Notes under the pieces: generated by a model | Database searches by the model: none | What the model was told of the DNA's origin: nothing | Seen by the model: the letters and a program-made list of their open reading frames with translations, nothing else | Made by a program: the position numbers and the translations under genes | Part shown: piece by piece, positions 1 through 7,300 of the stretch | How the letters are laid out: every line of letters begins with the position of its first letter | Position numbering within the stretch: position 1 is the stretch's first letter | Assembly: GCA_002825515.1 (NCBI GenBank) | Contig: PJET01000069.1 | Span: forward strand, 1-9,286 | Direction of reading: 5' to 3' | DNA: 9,286 nt | Origin: Candidatus Thorarchaeota archaeon MP11T_1 | Lineage (GTDB): Archaea; Asgardarchaeota; Thorarchaeia; Thorarchaeales; Thorarchaeaceae

Positions 1-1
1 T

Positions 2-532
2 CCAATACCTATTGATACACCGGATGATTCCTTCGTTCAGATGATTAAGAAAACTGGTGGTCCATTCATTCAGAGCTGTTATCAATGTGGTACATGTAGC
101 GGGAGCTGTCCTGCTGGAGCTCGAACTAACTACCTTGTACGTGGAATTATTCGCAAGGCTTTGCTCGGTCTTAAAGAACAATGCATCTCTGCACCTGAGC
201 TCTGGTATTGCACAACCTGCTATACTTGTACTGATAGATGCCCACAGGATGTCAGACCGACTGATGTCATTAAAGCCATCAGAAATGTTGCTGTTGCAGA
301 AGGCTACATGCTATCCCCTCACCAGAAGACCGCGTTGAAAGTCCTTGAAGCAGGTCATGCAGTGCCACTTGACAAAGAGTCTTGGGAAAACCTGCGAGAA
401 AAAGTAGGAATTGAAAGAGTTCCACCTAATGCCAGCCGATACCCTGAAGCAATCGAGGAAATCAGAAAAATTGCTAAGAAAACCGGTTTTGACAAGTTAG
501 TGGAAGAGAAAGAGGAAAAGAAGGAGGAGTAA
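2..532 (+). CDS. hdrC: Heterodisulfide reductase subunit C (HdrC), first copy, 5' partial
   Basis: Small iron-sulfur protein that carries electrons between HdrA and the disulfide-reducing HdrB. The frame is open to the left edge of the window: 13 residues (PIPIDTPDDSFVQ) precede the first internal ATG at 41. The true start is therefore probably upstream, and 176 residues are visible. Numbered from the ATG at 41, two classical [4Fe-4S] motifs are seen: CYQCGTCSGSCP (C13, C16, C19, C23) and CTTCYTCTDRCP (C57, C60, C63, C67). That pair, with a helical remainder and a total near 180 residues, is the HdrC pattern. The C-terminus is a charged Lys/Glu tail. The gene stops 2 bp before the HdrB start, so the two are almost certainly co-transcribed and translationally coupled. 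A GlpC- or succinate dehydrogenase-type ferredoxin is the main alternative, but the HdrB neighbour argues for HdrC. Confidence 0.93.
   Translation, partial: PIPIDTPDDSFVQMIKKTGGPFIQSCYQCGTCSGSCPAGARTNYLVRGIIRKALLGLKEQCISAPELWYCTTCYTCTDRCPQDVRPTDVIKAIRNVAVAEGYMLSPHQKTALKVLEAGHAVPLDKESWENLREKVGIERVPPNASRYPEAIEEIRKIAKKTGFDKLVEEKEEKKEE
523..529 (+). promoter_or_regulatory. Shine-Dalgarno site for first HdrB (decides the TTG start)
   Basis: GGAGGAG lies inside the last codons of HdrC, 5 nt before TTG at 535. The position supports TTG at 535 as the HdrB start. It sits at the end of a 28-nt purine-only run (502-529) that also encodes the Glu/Lys tail of HdrC. Confidence 0.8.
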
Positions 533-534
533 TT

Positions 535-1455
535 TTGGCAAAACAGTCATTCTATCATTTCCTAGGTTGCATAATTCCTCATAGATATCCAAGCGTCGAG
601 TCTGCAGCGAAACTAGTCTTCAAAGATCTCGGTGTCGGTCTTCTTGATATGGAAGGAGCAACATGTTGTCCCGCTCCAGGAGTATTTGGTTCGTTTGATC
701 GAGTAACATGGGCAACTATAGCTGCTCGCAACCTGACAATTGCTGAAGCAGGTGGTCATCCCATCACAACCGGATGCAATGGTTGCTTTGCTAGTCTTTG
801 GGATGCCAATCACGAACTCAAACATGATGATGAGCTAAGAGATGCAGTGAATGAGAATCTGGCTGTTATAGATCGCGAATTTAAAGGGACAATAGAGGTC
901 TGGCATTATGTGGATGCACTCTATTCTCATGTCGGTCTTGAGAAAATCCGAGATCGTGTGACTCGTCCATTCAAAGGAGTCCGAATGGCTCTACATCCTG
1001 GTTGCCATTGGATGCGGCCCAAGCAGATTAAGAAGAAAGATGATTCAGAACACCCTCGCATATTCAAAGAACTATGTGAAACATCTGGTGCTGAATACAT
1101 ACCTTACAAGGATGAACTGATTTGTTGCGGAGCAGGAGGAGCAGTCCGAACTGCAGATGTGAAAATTGCCCTTGAATTCACAAAACAGAAGTTTGACAGC
1201 CTCTTGGACGCAGGCGGAGCTGATATGGTAATCACACCATGCCCATTCTGTGAACTCCAGCTTGACATGGGCCAAGTTGAGATTCAAAATTACTTTGATG
1301 CAGAGTATCATTTTGACATCTTGCATGTCGTTGAGTTGTTAGCACTGGCTTTTGGTCATGAACCTGAAGAGTTTGGCTTGACGACTCATTTACAGTATAT
1401 GCAAAGAAAGAACCAACCAAATTGGGAACGACTTGGTATAGAAGCCAGAACATAA
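535..1455 (+). CDS. hdrB: Heterodisulfide reductase subunit B (HdrB), first copy
   Basis: Catalytic subunit of the Hdr family. In methanogens it cleaves the CoM-S-S-CoB disulfide at two noncubane [4Fe-4S] clusters. The 306-residue protein has two CCG (cysteine-rich) domains with all ten expected ligands. Site 1 is C12, C44-C45 and C81/C84 (the last in GCNGCF). Site 2 is C157 (HPGC), C197-C198 (ICCGAGG) and C236/C239 (TPCPFC). The full set matches the catalytic HdrB of methanogens, so it should be a working disulfide-type reductase rather than a degenerate GlpC- or LutA-type relative. The start is TTG, chosen because of the SD at 523-529. It is the second gene of an HdrC-HdrB pair and ends 8 bp from the convergent regulator. 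Whether its substrate is CoM-S-S-CoB or another disulfide cannot be told: no CoM/CoB or methanogenesis gene is in the window. It is clearly diverged from the second HdrB at 8291. Confidence 0.95.
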   Translation: MAKQSFYHFLGCIIPHRYPSVESAAKLVFKDLGVGLLDMEGATCCPAPGVFGSFDRVTWATIAARNLTIAEAGGHPITTGCNGCFASLWDANHELKHDDELRDAVNENLAVIDREFKGTIEVWHYVDALYSHVGLEKIRDRVTRPFKGVRMALHPGCHWMRPKQIKKKDDSEHPRIFKELCETSGAEYIPYKDELICCGAGGAVRTADVKIALEFTKQKFDSLLDAGGADMVITPCPFCELQLDMGQVEIQNYFDAEYHFDILHVVELLALAFGHEPEEFGLTTHLQYMQRKNQPNWERLGIEART

Positions 1456-1463
1456 CCTATTCA

Positions 1464-2483
1464 TCACATATCTTCCATAATGTGAACCATATTCTCTCGA
1501 CCTTCCCTGAATCGTCGAATTAGTTTTCTCTCTTCAAGTGATGTAAGAATCGTACTGGCAAGTGACTGTGACATATCAAGCTCCTCATAGATTTCTCGTT
1601 GAGAACAAGACCCACCTCTCTTTGTCAGAAATGAAAGTATGTCCTCCTCCTGTTTTGATAGTCTGACAGGTGAAATTATAGTTCTTGTCTTGAAGCGCTT
1701 GACAATATCAGGAATCCGTTCGATAAAGAGAACTACCACTGCTCCAACTAGAAGGAATGCAACCCCAATGGGGATCAGTTGGACAGGGTTCATTTGGAAA
1801 GGGACAGTTTCTATAATGGCCACTGGTATCTGATATTTGATGATATATGCTACTTCTTGCCCAGGTAGTAGTTGTTCATTGAACCAGACAAAGATAGAAC
1901 TTTGTCCATCAGTGTAGTTTAACGATGGATTCGGGAACAGCGGAGCTGAAACATCTGTCTGTAGCACTGCATGAGCTGGAAGGATTGCAGTGAATGTCAA
2001 ATTCTGAATCTCGTTAAATGGTCTGATATAGTATATCAGATGGCTGAGATGCATTGATTGATCTTCATTCAACCCAATTTGCTCTTGCAGACATTGAGTT
2101 GTGAGGTTTAGCAATAATGTGGCGAAAGAACCTCCTGACATTGGAATTGCTGAATAGATTCTTACGACCATGTAATTACTCTGTGGAATGACAGTTGTTT
2201 CGACGACCGTTCCATTAAACAAAGCACTTGAAACATTAAGACTTCTCACATCAATCCTCATGTCAAAGTAATCATATTCTGATAAGCCAACATTCCACAC
2301 ATCAGATCGAACAACTAACGAAGTATCACAATCAGTACCAAGAGTGGCTGTGATAGTCATATTAGTCATCAAAATCTCTTGGTTACCTATTTGCTGTGCA
2401 TTTGTCTTGGTTACAAAAATAGCAGGAACAATAACAGCAAGAATGAGTGTAAACCCTATCAAAGCCTGCCTTTTGTTGACCAT
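1464..2483 (-). CDS. Membrane-anchored winged-helix transcriptional regulator with extracellular domain
   Basis: 339 residues from ATG at 2483. Residues 1-29 form a signal peptide or first membrane segment (positive MVNKRQ, hydrophobic core, likely cut after TNA29). Residues 30-233 look extracellular: six N-glycosylation sequons (N41, N83, N90, N126, N161, N189) and two cysteines (C52, C131) that could form a disulfide. Residues 234-254 are a transmembrane helix followed by basic residues (KRFKTR). Residues 275-336 are a winged helix-turn-helix: SQREIYEELDMSQSLASTI, then LEERKLIRRF leading into the wing. This architecture, an outside sensor joined to an inside DNA-binding domain, is a recurrent archaeal one-component regulator type; the exact family is not certain. 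The reading frame extends upstream to a GTG at 2552, but that would put 23 residues before the signal peptide, so ATG 2483 is preferred. It follows the acidic surface protein on the same strand after an 85-bp gap. Ligand and targets are unknown. Confidence 0.8.
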   Translation of the reverse strand: MVNKRQALIGFTLILAVIVPAIFVTKTNAQQIGNQEILMTNMTITATLGTDCDTSLVVRSDVWNVGLSEYDYFDMRIDVRSLNVSSALFNGTVVETTVIPQSNYMVVRIYSAIPMSGGSFATLLLNLTTQCLQEQIGLNEDQSMHLSHLIYYIRPFNEIQNLTFTAILPAHAVLQTDVSAPLFPNPSLNYTDGQSSIFVWFNEQLLPGQEVAYIIKYQIPVAIIETVPFQMNPVQLIPIGVAFLLVGAVVVLFIERIPDIVKRFKTRTIISPVRLSKQEEDILSFLTKRGGSCSQREIYEELDMSQSLASTILTSLEERKLIRRFREGRENMVHIMEDM

Positions 2484-2497
2484 ATGGACCACATCTA

Positions 2498-2508
2498 CTA
2501 TATACAAA
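2498..2508 (-). promoter_or_regulatory. Weak TATA-like element upstream of the membrane regulator
   Basis: On the minus strand the region reads GAGGATTTGTATATAG, a purine-rich stretch followed by a TATA-like core, about 15-25 nt before ATG 2483. No SD precedes this ATG, so a leaderless or nearly leaderless transcript would fit. The spacing is slightly short for the usual distance of about 26 nt from TATA box to transcription start, so this is tentative. Confidence 0.25.
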
Positions 2509-2540
2509 TCCTCTATGAATACTCCGGTTGAGCAGAAGGT

Positions 2541-2560
2541 GGAGGGAGTCACCTCCCTCC
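2541..2560 (-). repeat. Perfect 8-bp GC-rich inverted repeat between the two minus-strand genes
   Basis: GGAGGGAG (2541-2548) and CTCCCTCC (2553-2560) are perfect inverted repeats around a 4-nt loop, 8 bp past the stop of the acidic protein. In RNA from the minus strand this is a stable short hairpin. It holds GGAGGTGA (2556-2549), complementary to the 16S rRNA 3' end, but no sensible start codon follows. No T-run follows either, so it is not an obvious archaeal terminator. It may stabilise or process the mRNA between the two genes. Confidence 0.5.
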
Positions 2561-2568
2561 TATGGCGT

Positions 2569-3816
2569 TCAACGGCGCTTGAAAATTAGGCCGACACCTG
2601 CAATCAATACTACTGCAGCACCGATTAATGCAAATGACTCGATAGGGAGGTTTAGGATACCCATTGGTGGCGTGTATGGTGAACCTCCTTCAATAAGCCT
2701 CAGTGAGGGATCATGAAGGATTGAACCTCCATCGAAATTTGGATAAGCGAAGAAAAGTAGGAGTCCATTCCCGTCTGTCCAATAAGATGCTGAAACATCT
2801 ACACCTACTTTAGATCCATTCAACATTGTCATAACTGCAGTGTCCAACCAGCGATAGAACCCACGGGTAACATCTGTTGCAGAATCAACAAACGAAATCT
2901 CTTGTACCGTATCATCAATGCCATCATCATCTTCATCGAGATCTTCAAACTCTTCTCCAAGGAATTCCATCACATCGCTAGAGTCGTGCTCATCATCACC
3001 AGAATCCTCGTGAAGGACGAATTGATGGTCGTATTCGTCACTTGATGCCACATCCTCCCTAAGATAGTTCAAAACTGCTACACTTGAAGTGTTTGATAAG
3101 AAGGGGAAATTACCAATCTCAATGTCAATCTTGAGCTCTACACCACCCAAGACGGTATAATTGGCTTTGATTCCCTCATCATCAGTCACAGTTCCATTGT
3201 AGTCCTCCATGTAGATATGCCCATACAATTGCAGTGTCATGAACTTGAATCTCGAGAAGTCATAATCAGGGTCCTCTCCTCCATCACTAGCTAAGAGGGT
3301 GTCGTTTTCATCGTCATCATATCCAGGCATCCAATCCTTAAACCAATCATCTTCCCAATCACCACTGAGACCTCCCTTTGTATAGGATGCATAGACCTCT
3401 ATGTTCCGACCTAGATTGTTGGTGATCGCGCCAGTCTGAAGACTCCACTCAAAGGCATCTAGTGGCGCAAAGGCAAGTGTTTCATCTGGTTGATACACAC
3501 CATCGCCATTTGCATCCTCGAACTCCACAATCATCATGTAGTTAACCATGAAACGAGTTAGAGAACCATTATCATCAGATGTATACCAATATTGATACGA
3601 TGGTATCTCCGGATTTAACATCACAGTCAATATGTCAGTCTGTATCCATGCTGTTCCATCAGAGTCCCGACGTTCTTCTGGCTCCTTCTCATCGTCATCA
3701 GAATCATCGTTTCCATCATCACTCAATGTGACGGCGTGTGCAGTTATTACAGATGAAACGAGCAGGAACAGAACTGATAGAAGTAACGCTTTTCCAAATA
3801 GCGTCTTTTTCCTCAA
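2569..3816 (-). CDS. Secreted acidic membrane-anchored surface protein with EF-hand-like loop
   Basis: 415 residues; no family recognised. It starts at TTG 3816, because an in-frame TAA lies three codons upstream and GGTGA is 8 nt before the TTG. Residues 1-28 are a signal peptide (RKK, hydrophobic core, cleavage after AHA28). The mature N-terminus is very acidic (29-53, Asp/Glu-rich). Residues 101-112 (DANGDGVYQPDE) fit the EF-hand/dockerin calcium loop, with D101, N103, D105, G106 and E112. A second acidic loop, DEDDDGIDD (294-302), resembles thrombospondin type 3 calcium sites. Six N-glycosylation sequons support an outside location. The C-terminus is a transmembrane helix (about 395-412) ending in KRR, so the protein is a type I anchored surface protein with almost nothing inside. 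It is the first gene of a likely two-gene unit with the membrane regulator and is divergent from HdrA. A cell-surface or S-layer-associated calcium-binding role is inference from composition only. There is no catalytic motif that I can see. Confidence 0.82.
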   Translation of the reverse strand: MRKKTLFGKALLLSVLFLLVSSVITAHAVTLSDDGNDDSDDDEKEPEERRDSDGTAWIQTDILTVMLNPEIPSYQYWYTSDDNGSLTRFMVNYMMIVEFEDANGDGVYQPDETLAFAPLDAFEWSLQTGAITNNLGRNIEVYASYTKGGLSGDWEDDWFKDWMPGYDDDENDTLLASDGGEDPDYDFSRFKFMTLQLYGHIYMEDYNGTVTDDEGIKANYTVLGGVELKIDIEIGNFPFLSNTSSVAVLNYLREDVASSDEYDHQFVLHEDSGDDEHDSSDVMEFLGEEFEDLDEDDDGIDDTVQEISFVDSATDVTRGFYRWLDTAVMTMLNGSKVGVDVSASYWTDGNGLLLFFAYPNFDGGSILHDPSLRLIEGGSPYTPPMGILNLPIESFALIGAAVVLIAGVGLIFKRR

Positions 3817-3824
3817 GAATTATT

Positions 3825-3829
3825 TCACC
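3825..3829 (-). promoter_or_regulatory. Shine-Dalgarno-like site for the acidic protein (decides the TTG start)
   Basis: GGTGA on the minus strand ends 8 nt before TTG 3816. Together with the in-frame TAA three codons upstream it makes TTG the best start. Confidence 0.5.
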
Positions 3830-3847
3830 ACATATCGCTTCTCATTT

Positions 3848-3857
3848 CCATATATAA
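3848..3857 (-). promoter_or_regulatory. Archaeal TATA-box promoter for the acidic protein
   Basis: The minus strand reads TTATATATGG, with its centre about 38 nt before the TTG start. A transcription start about 26 nt downstream would fall near 3828 and give a leader of roughly 11 nt that holds most of the SD-like GGTGA. The upstream BRE is not clear. Confidence 0.5.
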
Positions 3858-3859
3858 TG

Positions 3860-4242
3860 ACAATTGAGCACCCTACAGGTTGTTAGGCATAAGAAGCGTT
3901 CATAAGACTCCTTTCATTCAATTACGTTTTATGAAACTTCAAAATAGTTCATTATGATTATTGACTCGCATTTCAACCAAGAAGAGAAAGAAGAATTTCC
4001 ATGATTATTTTGCATGAATCTTTGTTGGTGATGAGAATTCAGTAACTTCGATCTTACTCAAATCATAAAGGCGATGTTCCTCTCCTCGATATTTTATTCG
4101 TGTGAGGTAAGCTCGAGTATAGAGCCTAGTCGCCTTCATAATTCTGGGACGTTATCTGTGTAATATTAAGTGCATGGGTTAGAAATTGTTAACTCTCAAA
4201 GTTTGGCGCCAATTATTTTGAGTCACCTCAGTTTTTTCAATT
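3860..4242. other. Noncoding part of the divergent intergenic region
   Basis: About 380 bp between the two divergent promoters. It is AT-rich, with stops in all frames and no ORF beyond about 15 codons that has a plausible start. No tRNA, CRISPR or insertion-sequence signature is seen. The only structure noticed is a 7-bp inverted repeat (4068-4074 with 4130-4136) enclosing two weak stems, which is within chance expectation. It may hold upstream regulatory sites or a short undetected RNA. Confidence 0.5.
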
Positions 4243-4274
4243 ATCGTCCGATGGGAAGTATTTTATCGGGCAAT
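4243..4274. promoter_or_regulatory. Imperfect inverted repeat overlapping the HdrA promoter: candidate operator
   Basis: The left half ATCGTCCGAT (4243-4252) and the reverse complement of the right half (4265-4274), ATTGCCCGAT, match at 8 of 10 positions. The half-sites are 12 nt apart. They bracket the TATA-like element at 4259-4266, which is where a dimeric repressor or activator would act on transcription initiation. Function is inferred from position and symmetry only. Confidence 0.35.
4253..4266 (+). promoter_or_regulatory. Candidate BRE/TATA promoter for the HdrA-HdrC-HdrB operon
   Basis: Purine-rich GGGAAG (4253-4258) directly precedes TATTTTAT (4259-4266), the BRE-TATA order of archaeal promoters. 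Transcription would start near 4289, leaving a leader of about 24 nt that contains the SD at 4299-4305. The match is moderate; other AT-rich stretches lie further upstream. Confidence 0.4.
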
Positions 4275-4298
4275 CTCGAATCGACCCGGTACCTCTTC

Positions 4299-4305
4299 GG
4301 AGTGA
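4299..4305 (+). promoter_or_regulatory. Shine-Dalgarno site for HdrA
   Basis: GGAGTGA, 7 nt before ATG 4313, supports that ATG as the start. It differs from the consensus GGAGGTGA by one missing G. Confidence 0.55.
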
Positions 4306-4312
4306 TAGAAGA

Positions 4313-7300
4313 ATGGCTGAGCCCATATCAAAACCAGTTGTCATAATTGGTGCTGGTATCTCAGGAATGCGTGCCGCACTAGATCTTGCTGAGATGGGAG
4401 TCAAGGTGTTCCTTGTTGAGAAACGACCCTCGATTGGTGGTCATATGTCTCAATTGGACAAGACCTTCCCAACATTGGACTGTAGTATGTGCATTCAAGG
4501 ACCTTGGATGGTTGATTGTTCCCGACATCCCAACATTGAGATTTTAGCTTACTCAGAAGTTACAGCAGTAAGCGGGAAGCAAGGCGATTTCAGAGTGGAA
4601 GTACTCAGACGAACTCGCCGAGTAGATGCTGACAAATGTACTGGCTGTGGTGATTGTCAGAGAGTCTGCCCGATAGAAGTTCCCAATGAGTATGATCTCG
4701 GACTCAAAATGAGAAAAGCCGCATACATTCCATTTCCCCAGGCTGTTCCAAACATCGCAACAATAGACCATGAGAATTGTATCGAGTGTATGGTATGTGT
4801 TAAGACATGCAAGGCTGAGGCTATTGTCTTTGATATTGTTGATGAAACAGTCGTTATCAATGCTGGCTCCATCATAGTAGCAACTGGATATGAGCTTCTT
4901 GACCCAGCCACAGTACCTGAGTACGGTTATGGTCGTTTTCCCAATGTTGTTACTGCTTTAGAGTATGAACGAATGGTGTCAGCCAGTGGTCCAACTGGAG
5001 GCGTTGTCATGCGCCCCTCAGATGGTCGAGAACCGCACCGGATAGCTTTCATACAATGCGTAGGGTCGAGAGATGTCAACCACTGCTCCTATTGCTCAAA
5101 AATCTGCTGCACATACGCAACAAAGGAAGCCATTATCACAAAGGAACATACTCCTGAAGTCCATATTGATATCCTATATAATGACATGCGCGCCTTTGGT
5201 AAGGGCTTTGAAGAGTTTCTTGTTAGAGCTGAAACAGAATACGACATTCACTTTGTGAAGGGAATTCCAAGTGAAATCCAAGAGGACTATTCAACTAAGG
5301 ATCTCATAGTTCGCCATAGTGATGCGAAAGGTCATAGTGTGCTTGTTGACAAATATGACCTAGTAGTTCTGTGTCCAGCAATGATTCCATCCTTGAATAC
5401 AAAACTGAATGAAGAACTAGGTATCTCTACTGATGAGTCTGGCTTCATTCAACCTGATTTGAAATCGTTGATGATTTCCGAAACCGGTGTACCTGGAATT
5501 CATATGTGCGGAGCAGTTCAGATGCCCAAAGACATTCCTGACTCTGTAGCTCAGGGTAGTGCTGCAGCTGCTCTTGCAGCTCTAGACATCACAATTCCGC
5601 AAGGAGAAGAAACAGAAGCGCTCACAGAGGAAGACCTAGAGCTCATTGCTGCCGAGCCAAGAATTGGTGTTGTCATATGCTCATGTGGCATTAACATTGC
5701 TGGAACTGTAGATGTAGCTGAGGTCACAGAGTATGCGAGTAGCCTTCCCAATGTTGTCTATGCTGAGAATCTTCTCTATTCATGTTCTTCAGATGCTCAA
5801 GTTGTCATCAAAGAAGCTATCAAGGAACACAATCTCAACCGTTTAGTTGTAGCATCATGCACCCCGCGGACCCATGAACCGTTATTTAGAGCAACAATCG
5901 AAGAAGCTGGACTGAATAAGTACTTGTTCGAACTTGCCAACATTCGGGAGCATTGCTCTTGGGTGCATCAAGCAGACAAAGATGAAGCGACATCAAAAGC
6001 GATGGACTTGGTGAGAATGTCTGTCGCTCGAGCCAAACTACTTGAAGCACAGGAGGAAGCTGTCACACAGATTGAACCTACAGTTCTTATCATTGGTGCT
6101 GGTGTTGCAGGAATGGCTGCTGCTGAGGTAATCTCAGAAAAGGGTTTCACTGTATATCTTGTGGAGAAACAGAACAAGGTTGGCGGATTCCTAAATGAAC
6201 TTGCCACCGTTAATTTTGATAACAGACCGGCCTCAGAGGTCGTGGCCGATTATGAGCAGAGGATTACTGCGAAAGAAAACATCCATCTAATGCTGAACTC
6301 AGAGGTCGTGGAGGCAAAGGGTTCTGTCGGTGAGTTTGAGGTTGTCATTAAGACTGGAGCGAAGAAAGAGACTCTGATGGTTGGTATTGTTATTGTTGCC
6401 ACTGGAGCAGTTGCACTTGAAGAGAAAGGTCTCTATGGTTTCAACAAACTCCCTGAGGTAATGACTGAAGTGGAGTTCAATAATCGAGTAGCCAGTGGTG
6501 AAGATATTGCGGATGGTGAAACCTTTGCAGTCATTCATTGTGCAGGATCTCGTGAGGATGCATCACTTGAAGGCTCTCGCACTTGGTGTTCTGGCATTTG
6601 TTGTATGATTGCTCTTGAACATTCACTTGAGCTAGTTGAAAAGTATCCTAACTCAAGAGTGTTTCACTTCTACAGAGACCTACGAGTTTTCTATGATGCT
6701 GAGGACAAGTATCGTGAAGCCCGCAAGAAAGGCATTGTATTTGTAAGATTTGACAAGGACTCTCCACCCACGGTCAAAAAGGGTAAAGACAAAGCACTGA
6801 GCATTGTTGTAATGGACCAAGTATTGGGCGCCGAGCTGACTCTTGATGTCGATCATGCTGTTCTTGCAACTGCTATGGTGCCTAGACAGAACAAAGAACT
6901 CTCTGAGTTGTTCAAGGTACCATTGAACCTATCTGGGTTCTTTATGGAGGCACATCCTAAGTTACGTCCGGTAGACTTCCAGACCGATGGTATATTTGTG
7001 GCTGGTGCTGCTACAGCTCCCAAGAGTATCAGTGAGTCTGTTGCCGAAGGTCAAGCTGCTGCTTCTAGAGCTTTGATTCCTCTTATCAAAGGAATTCGAA
7101 AAGCTGAGGCTATTGTGTCCGTTGTGGATCCTGAGATTTGTGTAGGCTGTGGAACGTGCGAAATCAACTGTGCCTATAATGCAATTGAGGTAGTTCCTGG
7201 TGACGGTAGCCATGATTATGCAGTTACAAATCCAGTGCTGTGTCAAGGCTGCGGAAAATGTGGTGCTGGATGTCCTGCTGGCGCCATCACTATGAAGCAT

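Noticed and set aside
1072..1833. Opposite-strand and alternative-frame open frames within HdrB, the regulator and other genes
   Set aside because: They lie wholly inside well-supported genes, have no family signature and no independent ribosome binding site, so they are shadows.
2484..2552. GTG at 2552 as start of the membrane regulator
   Set aside because: It would add 23 residues before a normal signal peptide, and the region contains a hairpin and a TATA-like element. ATG 2483 puts MVNKRQ directly before the hydrophobic core.
4065..4139. Possible three-way-junction RNA or tRNA-like element (AAGGCGA/TCGCCTT outer stem, two inner stems)
   Set aside because: No TTC-type T-loop or other tRNA hallmark; the inner stems are only 4 bp. 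A 7-bp inverted repeat with this spacing is expected a few times by chance in 500 bp.
4275..4302. Hairpin CTCGAA/TTCGGAG that would hide the HdrA Shine-Dalgarno
   Set aside because: The stem needs a bulge, and the likely transcription start near 4289 would leave the 5' half out of the mRNA.
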